Shown: in pieces, positions 17,592 to 28,283 of the stretch | How positions within the stretch are numbered: the stretch's first letter is position 1 | Layout: the number at the start of each line of letters is the position of its first letter | Assembly: GCA_963674665.2 (NCBI GenBank) | Contig: CAXXPL010000009.1 | Location: 1,426,001-1,490,000 of the forward strand | DNA length: 64,000 nt | From: G963674665 sp963674665 | Lineage (GTDB): Bacteria; Desulfobacterota; Desulfovibrionia; Desulfovibrionales; Desulfovibrionaceae | Direction of reading: 5' to 3' | The notes under the pieces: generated by a model | The model's database searches: none | The model's input: the letters and a program-made list of their open reading frames with translations, nothing else | What the model was told of the DNA's origin: nothing | Position numbers and translations under genes: made by a program

Positions 17592-17909
17592 TTAGACGAT
17601 CTTGGGCACGATGAAGAACTGGCCGTCATCTTCCGGCGCGTTGGCAAGGATTCGATCCCTCGGGTGCTCCTTGCGCGCCTGGTCCTCGCGAAAGACCGTG
17701 CCGTGAGCCATGGGGCTGTAAAGAGGCTCCACACCCTCGGTGTCGGCGCGGCCCAGGAGTTCCATATAGCCGAGGACATCGTTGAACTGCCTGGCAAAGC
17801 GCTCCAGGGTTTCCCGCGGCAGATCGAGCCGGGCCAGCTTGGCTATGGCGGCAGCGTCCTTGGCAGTTATCTTCAGATTGGTGCTTTCTTTGGCGTCGTT
17901 GTTGGGCAT
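17592..17909 (-). CDS. gatC: Asp-tRNA(Asn)/Glu-tRNA(Gln) amidotransferase subunit C
   Basis: A 105-residue GatC with the family features IAKLARLDLPRETLERFARQFNDVLGYME and the C-terminal LANAPEDDGQFFIVPKIV, matching the usual LxNAPE...FxVPKVI ending. GatC stabilises the GatA-GatB complex. A longer open frame runs upstream but only the segment from the ATG at 17909 matches the family; GAGGA lies before it. It begins 14 bp after the upstream lipoprotein gene. Confidence 0.93.
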   Translation of the reverse strand: MPNNDAKESTNLKITAKDAAAIAKLARLDLPRETLERFARQFNDVLGYMELLGRADTEGVEPLYSPMAHGTVFREDQARKEHPRDRILANAPEDDGQFFIVPKIV

Positions 17910-17923
17910 GATACCGCGTCCTC

Positions 17924-19885
17924 TTACTGGGCTGGTTGCGCCGGAGTCTGTTGAATTGTGATGGGTCGGGGCTGCGTCAATGGGCTCTCGTCCAGGCCCG
18001 GAGCGCTGACCGAGTCCAGGATGGTGAATCCTTCCCGCGTGGGCTTGAACATGAACATGCGTTGGGTTGCCACGCCCTGGGGGCTCCACTCGATGGGCGC
18101 CTGACTCCACTCGATGGTTTGGGCGTACTGAACGCGCTCGTTCACCAACTGAGGGGACCAGCCCTTGGAAAAATCGCCGAGCTGGACCGCGAAACGTACG
18201 AAGTCGTAGCCCAGGGAGTTCCAGAAATCCGGGGTGGTGATGCCGTCCTGGGCCAGCCGCTGTTTCAGTGCCACGGCCGCGGAGCCCGGGTTGTCCGGCC
18301 ACCATGAGCCGGGGAACACCGCTTTGCGGAAGCTGGCCATCTCCACATAGCCCTTGCGGGCGATGGCCTGTGCCCACAGGCTGGGCCCCAAGATCAGGAC
18401 GTCCTTGGCCTGGTGGTAGGCAAAGTAGGGCGCCAACTGCTCGGCCTGTCCCCAGTCGCCGGGGATGAACACCGCCTGGGGCGATGTTCCCACGATCCTG
18501 GCCACGATGTCGCTCCAGGCCTCGTTGCTTCCCGTGGGGTAGCTTTCCTTGGCCTGGACCAGCAGGTTGTCGGCCCGGGCGGTGGTCGAGAACAGGTCGG
18601 CCATGTGACGGCCATAGGATTCGTCAGGGTAAAGCACCGCGGCGTTGAACACGCCGAAGCGCGTGGCGGCAACGTCCACCAGGGAGGATACCTGGTCGTT
18701 GGGGCTGGCAAAGAAACGCCAGGCGTCGAAGCCCTCACGCCCCTGCCCCAGAGTGGGGAGGAAGGTGAAAAAGGCGCGCTTGGCGTTGACCTGCGCCGTG
18801 AGCATCTCCTTGAGCTTGTTCAGGCGCAGGGGACCGCCCACCACCATGGTGTTCGATGGAAGATTCTCGATGTCCTGCAGCCAGGACGGAGCCTCGGAGT
18901 TGACCACGCGCACGTCGACGGTGGTGCCCTGTTCGGCCATCTCGCGCTGGGCAATCAGGGCGCCGCGCATGATCTTGGAGGCCACCTCGCCGTAGGGGCC
19001 GGTGAGGGGCAGGGCCAGGGCGATGGACTGCTGCCCTGACGTAGAAAGCGGTTCGGCCTCGGCAAGATTGTCAGCCAGGGACGGGTCCTTCAAAAAGGGT
19101 TTGATGCGTTGGGCCAGAGCCAGTCCCTGCGCGCGGGCCCCTACGCTGTTGGCCATGCGTCTCGCCTTTTCCAGCTCCAGAATGGTGTAGGGGAAGGTGG
19201 TGCGGGTCTCGTCCGGGATGTAGGACTGCAGCTGGTTGATCTGCTCCACACGGGCTAGGGAGAGAGCTTCCAGCAGAGTCTTCTCCACATAGCCGGGCTC
19301 CTGCCCCCCAAGACCCAGGGCCTGTTTCCAGACCAGTGGCAGGATCATCATGGGGCGCTGGGCATCCCCCTTGGCCAGATGCAACACGGCCAGGGTGATT
19401 CCGGCGCGGGAGCGCAATCGCCAGGGCAGAGATTCGTCAGAGGAAAGGGCCAGCAGCTCGGACTCCTGCAGGTTGCTCTGATCCAGCCCCAGAATGGCCT
19501 CGAAATACACGTCGTGATAGGATTCCTGGTTGACCACCGCCGGATCCACACGTCTCCACGCCGGAAGTTTGTCCAGGGCCAGGGTGAATTCCCTGTTCTT
19601 GATGGCGCAGGCGATCAGGCGGTCGTATGCCTTGGAGCGCATGTCCTGGCCCAGGCTCGGTTCTTCGACCATGCGGCCGTAAAGGCTCTGGGCGCGCTTG
19701 AAATCCCCCTCGCTCCAAGCGGACTCGGCCTGACTGGACAGGCTCGGCCGCTTCGGCTGGTCAGGGGGTGTGTCCGGAGTTGACATGATACCGCACCCCG
19801 CGAGCGAGAATAGGAGCACGCACAAGAGGGGCAGGCGGGGAATGGCCGATCCGGAGGCAAGCAGGGAGGTGACTATGGCCTTCAT
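17924..19885 (-). CDS. Lipoprotein with periplasmic-binding fold (LpoA/LivK-like, penicillin-binding-protein activator type)
   Basis: A 653-residue lipoprotein. The signal peptide ends in a lipobox SLAGC (Cys31). The middle (about 60-290) is helical, TPR-like, and the C-terminal half (from about 310) is a type-I periplasmic-binding fold (IALALPLTGPYGEVASKIMRG, then VVGGPLRLNKL). This two-part build is that of LpoA-type activators of penicillin-binding proteins; an orphan branched-chain amino-acid-type receptor is the alternative. The ATG at 19885 is chosen for the signal peptide and the AGGAAAC upstream. It probably shares a transcript with gatCA. Confidence 0.78.
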   Translation of the reverse strand: MKAIVTSLLASGSAIPRLPLLCVLLFSLAGCGIMSTPDTPPDQPKRPSLSSQAESAWSEGDFKRAQSLYGRMVEEPSLGQDMRSKAYDRLIACAIKNREFTLALDKLPAWRRVDPAVVNQESYHDVYFEAILGLDQSNLQESELLALSSDESLPWRLRSRAGITLAVLHLAKGDAQRPMMILPLVWKQALGLGGQEPGYVEKTLLEALSLARVEQINQLQSYIPDETRTTFPYTILELEKARRMANSVGARAQGLALAQRIKPFLKDPSLADNLAEAEPLSTSGQQSIALALPLTGPYGEVASKIMRGALIAQREMAEQGTTVDVRVVNSEAPSWLQDIENLPSNTMVVGGPLRLNKLKEMLTAQVNAKRAFFTFLPTLGQGREGFDAWRFFASPNDQVSSLVDVAATRFGVFNAAVLYPDESYGRHMADLFSTTARADNLLVQAKESYPTGSNEAWSDIVARIVGTSPQAVFIPGDWGQAEQLAPYFAYHQAKDVLILGPSLWAQAIARKGYVEMASFRKAVFPGSWWPDNPGSAAVALKQRLAQDGITTPDFWNSLGYDFVRFAVQLGDFSKGWSPQLVNERVQYAQTIEWSQAPIEWSPQGVATQRMFMFKPTREGFTILDSVSAPGLDESPLTQPRPITIQQTPAQPAQ

Positions 19886-20070
19886 GTTGTTTCCTGTTGC
19901 GCTGAGTATGCGTTTTCGGTGTTGCGGAGGCCAATGGGCCTTGTACCGTCTGAGTAAAGCGTGTTTCCAAAAGGCGCCTTGTGGGGGAGGCCCGTCAGCC
20001 ACGGGAATTGCCCCTGAAATCATCGCCATCACGTCATGCCGTCAAAGGGAAAATGTCCTGTACAAGCGGA

Positions 20071-20104
20071 CGTGGCCTGATCCGCGAGAGCGAATCAGGC
20101 CACG
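20071..20104 (-). terminator. Strong hairpin after dnaK
   Basis: A 15-bp stem (CGTGGCCTGATCCGC with GCGAATCAGGCCACG, one G-U type mismatch) with a GAGA loop lies 72 bp after the dnaK stop. It has no T-run on either side, so it may terminate weakly or protect the 3' end of the mRNA. Confidence 0.6.
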
Positions 20105-20176
20105 TTATACACGATCAAGAACCTTTGCAAGGTCTGGTGCGCCTGCATCGAGGCGCCGGACAGGACCCGGGAACCG

Positions 20177-22099
<1,923 letters not shown>

Positions 22100-22190
22100 T
22101 GTTGGAAGTCCTCCTGGTTCCTGATTTTCGCGCGGGCGGTTTGATTTGATTTAAGTACTATTTCGCTCGCGTCCAGAGGGAAATGCGAAA

Positions 22191-22769
22191 TTAGTCGTTT
22201 TTGCTGATGATCACTTTGGCGGGCCGCAGCAGGCGCTCCCTGAGCAGGTACCCCCGCTGCATGAGCTGGGACACCATGCCCGGCTCCATGTCGTCGCGGA
22301 CCTCGTCTCCCACCGCTTCGTGCCGCTCGGGATTGAACGTCTCGCCCACCTGCCCCACGGGCTCCAGCCCATGACGCTTGAGGGACTCGATAAACATCTT
22401 GTGCGTCATGTCCACGCCCATGACCACGTCCTTGCAGGCCTCCACCTTCTTGCCGTGGGCAATGGCCAGCTCCAGGTTGTCGAGAATGGGCAGCAGGTCG
22501 GCAAGTACACTCTCGCCGGCGTATTTGCGAAATTCCTCCTGCTCCCGGAACATGCGCTTGCGGAAGTTGTCCATCTCCGCCAGATTGCGAAGCCGCTCGT
22601 CGTCGGCCTGCTCCTTCTCGTTGCACACGCTGCAAATGCGTTCCTTGCACAGCGCCAGCAGTTCCATGTCAGATATCTCGATCTCCGGGAGCTGTTCTCC
22701 CTGTTCTGCGGAGATGGGGGTCTCTTCTGTCTCGAGTTGTTCTTCGGGACGGTTGTTGGAATCAGTCAT
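22191..22769 (-). CDS. grpE: Nucleotide exchange factor GrpE
   Basis: A 192-residue GrpE. The N-terminus is acidic, then a long coiled coil with LRNLAEMDNFRKRMFREQEEF, and the beta domain contains GVDMTHKMFIESLKRHGLEPV and FNPERHEAVG. GrpE releases ADP from DnaK. One departure from the usual form is a Cys-x2-Cys pair (ICSVCNEKEQ, about residues 44-47) at the head of the coiled coil. AAGGAGG precedes the ATG. It lies between hrcA and dnaK. Confidence 0.96.
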   Translation of the reverse strand: MTDSNNRPEEQLETEETPISAEQGEQLPEIEISDMELLALCKERICSVCNEKEQADDERLRNLAEMDNFRKRMFREQEEFRKYAGESVLADLLPILDNLELAIAHGKKVEACKDVVMGVDMTHKMFIESLKRHGLEPVGQVGETFNPERHEAVGDEVRDDMEPGMVSQLMQRGYLLRERLLRPAKVIISKND

Positions 22770-22811
22770 TGCCAGCGCGCCTCCTTGAATATTGAATGAA
22801 ATTGGCCTGTA

Positions 22812-23849
22812 TTAAAATCGTTCGTTTAGAAGATCTGTCAAGGTCTGGGAGATATAATCCACCACGGGGATGACCTTGGCATAGTCCATCCGCAGGGGGC
22901 CGATGACGCTGACCACGCCCAGTGGCCTCACTTCGTCGCCATAGGTGGAGCAGATCACACCGCAGCCCATCAGATCGTCCATCTGGGACTCCTGCCCCAG
23001 CATTATCTTGATGCCCTGCTCCGCGATGGTCCTGTCCATGAGCCGCAGCAGGCGGGTGCGCTCCTCCAGCAGCATGAGAATCTCGCGCATCTTCACCACG
23101 TCGCTGAACTCGGCGTGGGCGAGGATGTTGGTGGTTCCGTCCACGAACATGTCCCTGGCGCTGGTCTCCTCGAAGGTGTGACGCGCTAGGCGCAGGGCTC
23201 GCCGATACAGCAGCTTGAGGCGCTGTTTCGCGCTCTGCAGCTCGGCGTGGATCCTGGCCCGCGCCTCAGACAGGGTGAGCCCGCTGAAGTGCTCGTTGAG
23301 GTAGTTGCGGAACTTCTCCAGATCCGCCTTGGTGATGCTGTCCTCCACCGTGAGCAGCTTGTTCTGGACAATGCCGCCGTCCAGGATGACAACTGCCAGC
23401 ACCACGCCGGGTTTTATCAGGGCGAAGTCTATCTCGCGCCAGCGGACGTCCTCGTGGCTGGGCGCCAGGACAAGAGCCACCTGCCGGGACAGGGAGGAGA
23501 GCAGCTTGCTCGCCTGGCTCAGGACGTCGGATACCTCCAGACCGGCGGAGCGGAGGATGTTGCCGATGCCCTGCTTGTCCAAGTCGGAAAGCGGCGAGGG
23601 AGTGAACGCGGTGTCCAGGTACAGGCGAAAAGCGCTGGCCGTGGGAATGCGCCCGGCCGACGTGTGCGGCTGCTCCAGGTATCCCTTCTCGGTCAGGTCG
23701 GCCATGATGTTCCGCATGCTGGCCGGTGAGAGCTTGAGCCGGGATTTCTTGGCAACCGTGCGAGAGCCAACCGGGATGGCCTTGGCTATGTAGTCCTCTA
23801 TGATGACTTTCAGGACTTCGGCTTCACGCTGCTGGAGCTGTTCGCTCAT
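22812..23849 (-). CDS. hrcA: Heat-inducible transcription repressor HrcA
   Basis: A 345-residue HrcA with an N-terminal winged helix (KSRLKLSPASMRNIMADLTEKGYLEQPHTSAGRIPT region), a central GAF-like domain and the C-terminal VVSVIGPLRMDYAKVIPVVDYISQ motif. It represses the operon by binding CIRCE and depends on GroEL for activity. A CIRCE site lies 19 bp upstream of its ATG, so the operon is autoregulated. GAGGAA precedes the start. Confidence 0.97.
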   Translation of the reverse strand: MSEQLQQREAEVLKVIIEDYIAKAIPVGSRTVAKKSRLKLSPASMRNIMADLTEKGYLEQPHTSAGRIPTASAFRLYLDTAFTPSPLSDLDKQGIGNILRSAGLEVSDVLSQASKLLSSLSRQVALVLAPSHEDVRWREIDFALIKPGVVLAVVILDGGIVQNKLLTVEDSITKADLEKFRNYLNEHFSGLTLSEARARIHAELQSAKQRLKLLYRRALRLARHTFEETSARDMFVDGTTNILAHAEFSDVVKMREILMLLEERTRLLRLMDRTIAEQGIKIMLGQESQMDDLMGCGVICSTYGDEVRPLGVVSVIGPLRMDYAKVIPVVDYISQTLTDLLNERF

Positions 23850-23868
23850 TATATTCCTCGTGTCATTC

Positions 23869-23895
23869 TTGGCACTCTTGCATGTCGAGTGCTAG
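23869..23895 (-). promoter_or_regulatory. CIRCE operator (HrcA binding site)
   Basis: TTGGCACTC, a 9-bp spacer, then GAGTGCTAG. This differs from the consensus TTAGCACTC-N9-GAGTGCTAA by two bases. It lies 19 bp upstream of the hrcA ATG. A TTGACA -35 element is upstream at 23921-23926 (minus strand); the -10 box is not clear. Confidence 0.95.
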
Positions 23896-24135
23896 AATGG
23901 GTAACAACGCACCTCTTGTCTGTCAAGAGCATTGTTTCCAGACTATTGTGATTTTTAGCTTTTCTATTGAGTGGTCAGGCCGGATTCCTCTGATTTGCAT
24001 AGCCACCCAGATCCCGGCCTCAGTGGGGCGAGCCCGCCCCATCAGGCACCGCTGCCTTGCTGAAGCGGGAATGGCCCACCCTTGCTCCGGCTCCATTGGG
24101 CGAACCGAGGTTCGTGACGGAAGCTCCGCTTTACC

Positions 24136-24163
24136 TTGACAAGAATTTTGCTCCAAACATACT
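24136..24163 (+). promoter_or_regulatory. Sigma-70-type promoter of the MscS gene
   Basis: TTGACA (24136-24141), 16-bp spacer, CATACT (24158-24163). It lies 39 bp before the preferred GTG start at 24203. The upstream TTG at 24164 directly abuts the -10 box and so cannot be the start if this promoter is used. Confidence 0.6.
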
Positions 24164-24202
24164 TTGTCGCGGCCAATCCGTTTATTCAACAAGGAGTACG
24201 AG

Positions 24203-26332
24203 GTGAGATTATTCTGGTCTATCGCGTTGGCCCTGGGCCTGGTGCTGGGGGGGATGGTATATACGGCCGGGCAGAAGGCGCCGTCTCACGACGTCGATAC
24301 CTTTGTCCGGAAGGAAAGCTGCGACATGTCCACCCCTCGCAGGACCTTCAGGGCGTTCCTGTACGGCATCCATCACTACAATCATGACAGCCATACCGGA
24401 TTCGAGTGTCTGTCCAGGGCCATAGAGACGCCTGAAGATGCGGCGTCGGGCATATACAGGTCGGACGTGGTCAAAAGAGCGAGGAACATGCTCCTGCTTC
24501 TGGAGAACATGGACTTTGATCTGGACACCGACGTGCCTGATGACGTGGTTGGAGACAGTGTGAGCTTCTCCCTGAAGTATGAGGACCAGCCGGTGAATGT
24601 GACCATGCTCAAGGGAAAAGACGGGTGGTATTTCCCCAATGAGCTGTTCAAGGACCCCAAGCTCGTGGGCATGGTGAAGGAACTCAGGGAAAGGTACAAG
24701 AAGTTCACCACCGAAACCATGGAAGGCGATACGTTCGTCCAGAGCCTCATGTCGCCGTACAGGACCTTTTTCACGTTTACTTCCGGATTCGAGGAGCCTG
24801 GCTACGATATCATGGACAGCGCTGTCCAGGCGCTGGACATGAGCGAGTTCTCGTCGCTCAAGCGCCCGTTGTACGGGCCGATGTACGCGGTGATGCTCTA
24901 CCGGATAATCACCTTTCGCTCCAATCTGAAGCTGGAGGAACTGTCGGCCAATCCCAACACCACACATCCACCGGTTTTTCTGGTGGTGCCCGGCCTGGGC
25001 TCCATCACAATGCACGTCGTTACCGAGGAAAATGGTCGCAAGGCCTGGAAATTCACACCTCACAGCCTGACCGTGGCCATAGAAAGCTATGACGACATCA
25101 TGCAGGACCTGCTGCAAAGCGGGATTAATCCGCTGGTGGGTGAGCAATTGCCTCTGCACGCCAGGATCGACGACTTTATTCATCGCAACGCCCCGGGCCT
25201 GTTGGTGAAGTACCTTGGTACAAACCTTTACAAGTGGTTGGTGTTGTTCGTGTTGTTTTTGGTCACCCCTGTCGTGGTCAAATGCATCGGCTTTGTGGGC
25301 AACAAGCTGCTGGACTTGATCGAATCCCGACTGCCCGAGGGGATGGAACCTCTTCATCGCAGAGGGTTCATCTGGCCGGTGGAGGTCATGGTTGTGGGCC
25401 TCCTGTGGCTGCAGGCGGTGGTCCTGCTGGTCTTGTACCAGGATCTGATGATGGCCTGCCTGTACGGCCTGAACACTTTGATGACCATTGCCGTGGTCTG
25501 GGTTCTGGTGATGACCGTGAATCTCTTCAGCGAGGTCCTTGTGGTGCGGAGCGCGGCCAGCGTCCGTGCTACAATGATGCTGATCACCGCTCAGATCCTG
25601 AAGATAGTCTTCATTCTCATGGGACTGGTGCACATCGCCGGCCTTTTCGGGCAGGACTCCACCAGAATCATGGCTGCCATGGGCATAGGCGGTGTCGCCC
25701 TGGCTCTGGCGGGCAAGGATACCCTGGAAAACATTTTCGGAACCCTGGTGATCATGGCCACAAGGCCTTTCGCTGTGGGTGACTGGATCAGCATGAACAA
25801 CATGGACGGTACGGTGGAGAAGGTCGGAGTGCGCTCCACGTCCATCCGCACCTTCTACAATTCCGAGCTGATAATCCCCAACGCCAGATTCATCACCACC
25901 CCTGTGGACAACATGGGGCGGCGGGAGTGGAGGAGATACAATACCACCATCAGAGTGGCCTACGACACCCCCCTCGAGAATCTCAACGGCTATGTCCAAG
26001 GGCTCAGACAACTGGTGCTCAATCACCCCCTGACCCGCAAGACAGACTTTCATATCGTGGCCAACGATTTCGGGTCGTCGTCCATAGACATCATGGTGTA
26101 CATTTTCTTCAAGACCGAGGATTGGGCCCAGGAGCTCAGGGCCAGACATGAATTCATCGTGGATGCCCTGCGCCTTGCCGAGGAGCTTAAAATAGCCATG
26201 GCGGTTCCCGCTACAACAGTGCACCTGCGTCAGGGAGATCCCGAGCCGTATCCTCGCCATCAGTCGGATTCACAGGCGGAAAGCGTGGGTAGAAACGCGG
26301 CGAACTCGATCAGGCCTGTAAAGGCCGAGTGA
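24203..26332 (+). CDS. Large mechanosensitive ion channel of the MscS family
   Basis: About 709 residues. An N-terminal membrane or signal segment (LFWSIALALGLVLGGMVY) precedes a large extracytoplasmic domain to about 345, then about four or five membrane helices (from WLVLFVLFLVTPVV), the pore helix MAAMGIGGVALALAGKDT, and the cytoplasmic MscS beta domain with RPFAVGDWI and TSIRTFYNSELIIPNA. MscS channels open under membrane tension in osmotic downshock. The GTG at 24203 is preferred because AAGGAG lies 6 nt before it. The big periplasmic domain is of unknown purpose. Confidence 0.88.
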   Translation: MRLFWSIALALGLVLGGMVYTAGQKAPSHDVDTFVRKESCDMSTPRRTFRAFLYGIHHYNHDSHTGFECLSRAIETPEDAASGIYRSDVVKRARNMLLLLENMDFDLDTDVPDDVVGDSVSFSLKYEDQPVNVTMLKGKDGWYFPNELFKDPKLVGMVKELRERYKKFTTETMEGDTFVQSLMSPYRTFFTFTSGFEEPGYDIMDSAVQALDMSEFSSLKRPLYGPMYAVMLYRIITFRSNLKLEELSANPNTTHPPVFLVVPGLGSITMHVVTEENGRKAWKFTPHSLTVAIESYDDIMQDLLQSGINPLVGEQLPLHARIDDFIHRNAPGLLVKYLGTNLYKWLVLFVLFLVTPVVVKCIGFVGNKLLDLIESRLPEGMEPLHRRGFIWPVEVMVVGLLWLQAVVLLVLYQDLMMACLYGLNTLMTIAVVWVLVMTVNLFSEVLVVRSAASVRATMMLITAQILKIVFILMGLVHIAGLFGQDSTRIMAAMGIGGVALALAGKDTLENIFGTLVIMATRPFAVGDWISMNNMDGTVEKVGVRSTSIRTFYNSELIIPNARFITTPVDNMGRREWRRYNTTIRVAYDTPLENLNGYVQGLRQLVLNHPLTRKTDFHIVANDFGSSSIDIMVYIFFKTEDWAQELRARHEFIVDALRLAEELKIAMAVPATTVHLRQGDPEPYPRHQSDSQAESVGRNAANSIRPVKAE

Positions 26333-26494
26333 GGCCGGTTACCCGGCTGTTCGGCGCCATGGACCGATCGTAAGGGCATGTCTCATTGGTGATATGTAAC
26401 AGCGAAATCGGGAAAGGGCGGGCAGAGGGATGACACGCTTGCAAAGGCACTCCCTCAACACCTCTTTTCCTAACAACTATCCAGGTTGAGAACC

Positions 26495-28009
26495 ATGTCC
26501 AAGACCAGGAGCGGGGTGACACGCCCCGCCATAATGTTCCAGGGAACCAGCTCCAACGCGGGCAAGAGCGTTCTGGCCGCGGGTTTTTGCCGCATGCTGC
26601 TGCAGGACGGCTACAGGCCCGCGCCTTTCAAATCCCAGAACATGTCCCTGAACTCCTACGTGACCCTGGACGGAGGGGAGATGGGGCGGGCTCAGGTCAC
26701 CCAGGCCCAGGCATGCGGCCTGGAACCCGACGTGCGCATGAATCCGGTTCTGCTCAAGCCCAGCTCGGATGTGGGGTCCCAGGTTCTGGTCATGGGCAGG
26801 CCCGTGGGAGTCATGCGGGTGCGGGAGTACGTGGAGTACAAGCCCAGGGCCTTTGACGCGGCCAGGAAGGCCTACGACGAGCTGGCGGCGGAGCACGACG
26901 TCATGGTGCTGGAAGGGGCGGGGAGTCCGGCGGAGATCAACCTCAAGGCCCACGACATCGTGAACATGCGCATGGCGGAATACGCCGGGGCGCACGTGCT
27001 CCTGGTGGGGGACATCGACCGGGGCGGCGTTTTCGCCTCCCTGGTGGGCACCATGGAGCTCCTGGACCAGTGGGAGCGCGATCTGGTGGCCGGATTCGTG
27101 CTCAACCGCTTTCGCGGGGACCCCTCCCTGCTGGACCCGGCCCTGGAGATGACCACCGCGCGCACGGGCAAGCCCTTTGTCGGGGTGGTGCCCCATGTGG
27201 TGGATCTGGGTCTCCCGGAGGAGGACTCCGTGAGTTTCAAACAGGGGCTGACCGCTTCCTCCCGGGAGGGGGAGGTGCGCGTGGTGCTCGTGGACCTGCC
27301 GCACATCTCGAATTTCACCGACATCGACGCCCTGGCCTCGGAGCCGGACGTGCGTTGCGACGTGGCGCGCACTCCCAGGGATCTGGAAGGTCCGCCCCCG
27401 GACGCCGTCATCCTCCCCGGAAGCAAGAATACCATCCAGGATCTCCTTCGGCTGCGGGAGAGCGGCATTGCGGACAGGGTGCTGGAGTTCGCACGAACCG
27501 GGACATGTGAAATAGTGGGCATCTGCGGCGGCCTGCAGATGCTCGGCAAACACCTTGCCGATCCCCTTGGTCTGGAGTCCGCGGAGAAGCAGGTCCCCGG
27601 GCTGGGGTTGCTCCCCCTGCGGACAGAGCTGGGCAGAGACAAGGTGCTGACCAGGACCACTGCCACGCACCGCCCCAGTGGCCTGACGGTCAGGGGGTAT
27701 GAAATCCACCACGGGAGCACACGCCTCCTGCAAGAGCTGGAAGGGAGCGGCTCCCCATTTCTCGTGGACGAGGCTGGGAACCCGGTGGGGTACGCCTCGG
27801 GCCTGATCTGGGGCACATACCTGCACGGCGTGTTCGATGACGACGTGTTCAGGCGCTGGTTCGTGAACCGGTTGCGGGAGCGCAAAGGCAAGCCCCCCCT
27901 GGGCAGGTCGAGCAGCTTTTCCATGGAGCCGGCCCTGGACAGGCTGGCCGATACCATGCGTGCGAACATGGACTGGAAGACGGTGTACTCCCTGCTGGGA
28001 CTTGGGTGA
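26495..28009 (+). CDS. cobQ: Cobyric acid synthase CobQ
   Basis: A 504-residue amidotransferase that amidates side chains b, d, e and g of adenosylcobyrinic a,c-diamide using glutamine and ATP. The N-terminal P-loop-like ATPase has MFQGTSSNAGKS (14-25) and SLNSYVT; the C-terminal GATase_3 domain has Cys in GICGGLQMLG and His in YLHGVFDDD. The ATG at 26495 is chosen over the TTG at 26486. It is isolated from other cobalamin genes here, and no cobalamin riboswitch is seen upstream. A corrinoid-protein activator gene lies 21 kb away. Confidence 0.96.
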   Translation: MSKTRSGVTRPAIMFQGTSSNAGKSVLAAGFCRMLLQDGYRPAPFKSQNMSLNSYVTLDGGEMGRAQVTQAQACGLEPDVRMNPVLLKPSSDVGSQVLVMGRPVGVMRVREYVEYKPRAFDAARKAYDELAAEHDVMVLEGAGSPAEINLKAHDIVNMRMAEYAGAHVLLVGDIDRGGVFASLVGTMELLDQWERDLVAGFVLNRFRGDPSLLDPALEMTTARTGKPFVGVVPHVVDLGLPEEDSVSFKQGLTASSREGEVRVVLVDLPHISNFTDIDALASEPDVRCDVARTPRDLEGPPPDAVILPGSKNTIQDLLRLRESGIADRVLEFARTGTCEIVGICGGLQMLGKHLADPLGLESAEKQVPGLGLLPLRTELGRDKVLTRTTATHRPSGLTVRGYEIHHGSTRLLQELEGSGSPFLVDEAGNPVGYASGLIWGTYLHGVFDDDVFRRWFVNRLRERKGKPPLGRSSSFSMEPALDRLADTMRANMDWKTVYSLLGLG

Positions 28010-28050
28010 TGGAGCGGGGAGCCGGATCGGAATTCGGTAAAAGGATTTCT

Positions 28051-28082
28051 CAGGGAAGACCTCATGCGGGAGGTCTCCCCTG
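28051..28082. terminator. Hairpin between cobQ and the small minus-strand gene fragment
   Basis: CAGGGAAGACCT and AGGTCTCCCCTG form an imperfect 12-bp stem with an 8-nt loop. Lying between convergent genes, it may serve both. On the plus strand it is followed by GCCGCCTTATTTT. Confidence 0.55.
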
Positions 28083-28088
28083 GCCGCC

Positions 28089-28274
28089 TTATTTTGCAGA
28101 AGGTTGTGCAGCGATGTGGGCCAGATACTCCCTGATCGGCTTGCCTTCGATGTAAAGCTCCTCCAGCACGGCCTCGCCGTGGCCAACGCGCACCGTTACA
28201 TACGCCTTTTGCTGCCCGCGTATGCTTGCCCGCTGATAAGCCTGTTCGGCTTCAGGCGCCAGTTCTTCCTCCAT
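28089..28274 (-). pseudogene. C-terminal fragment of a small gene interrupted by the IS630-like element
   Basis: Sixty-one residues (MEEELAPEAEQAYQRAS... to EYLAHIAAQPSAK) form an acidic helix followed by a beta-rich segment (AYVTVRVGHGEAVLEELYIE). The IS630-like element starts about 10 bp upstream of its ATG. On the far side of the element the minus strand encodes SLENTLFQAVTAAPDQVR and then TLIIAELFL, which reads well as the missing N-terminal part (…ELFL + YMEEELAPEA). Joining them leaves a 1-base mismatch of frame if a TA duplication is assumed. The ATG here could still allow expression alone. Family not recognised. Confidence 0.5.
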
Positions 28275-28283
28275 GTAATTCCA

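Larger units (their letters stand above)
23850..24202. other. Intergenic region between hrcA and mscS
   Basis: A 353-bp divergent region. It holds the CIRCE operator, a TTGACA -35 element for hrcA (minus strand, 23921-23926) and the mscS promoter near 24136. The middle, 23930-24130, is GC-rich with small inverted repeats and no supportable gene. Confidence 0.6.

Noticed and set aside
23882..24192. Two overlapping small frames (85 and 89 codons) between hrcA and mscS
   Set aside because: They overlap the CIRCE and promoter elements and each other on opposite strands, with no ribosome-binding sites.
24164..24202. TTG at 24164 as the start of the MscS gene
   Set aside because: It directly abuts the -10 promoter box and lacks a ribosome-binding site; GTG 24203 has AAGGAG at good distance.
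26333..26494. A cobalamin riboswitch before cobQ
   Set aside because: The leader has no B12-box-like core and no stable multi-stem fold that I could find.
26477..28186. A 569-codon frame opposite cobQ
   Set aside because: Same effect of GC-biased third positions; composition is Gly/His/Gln-rich and unlike a folded protein.
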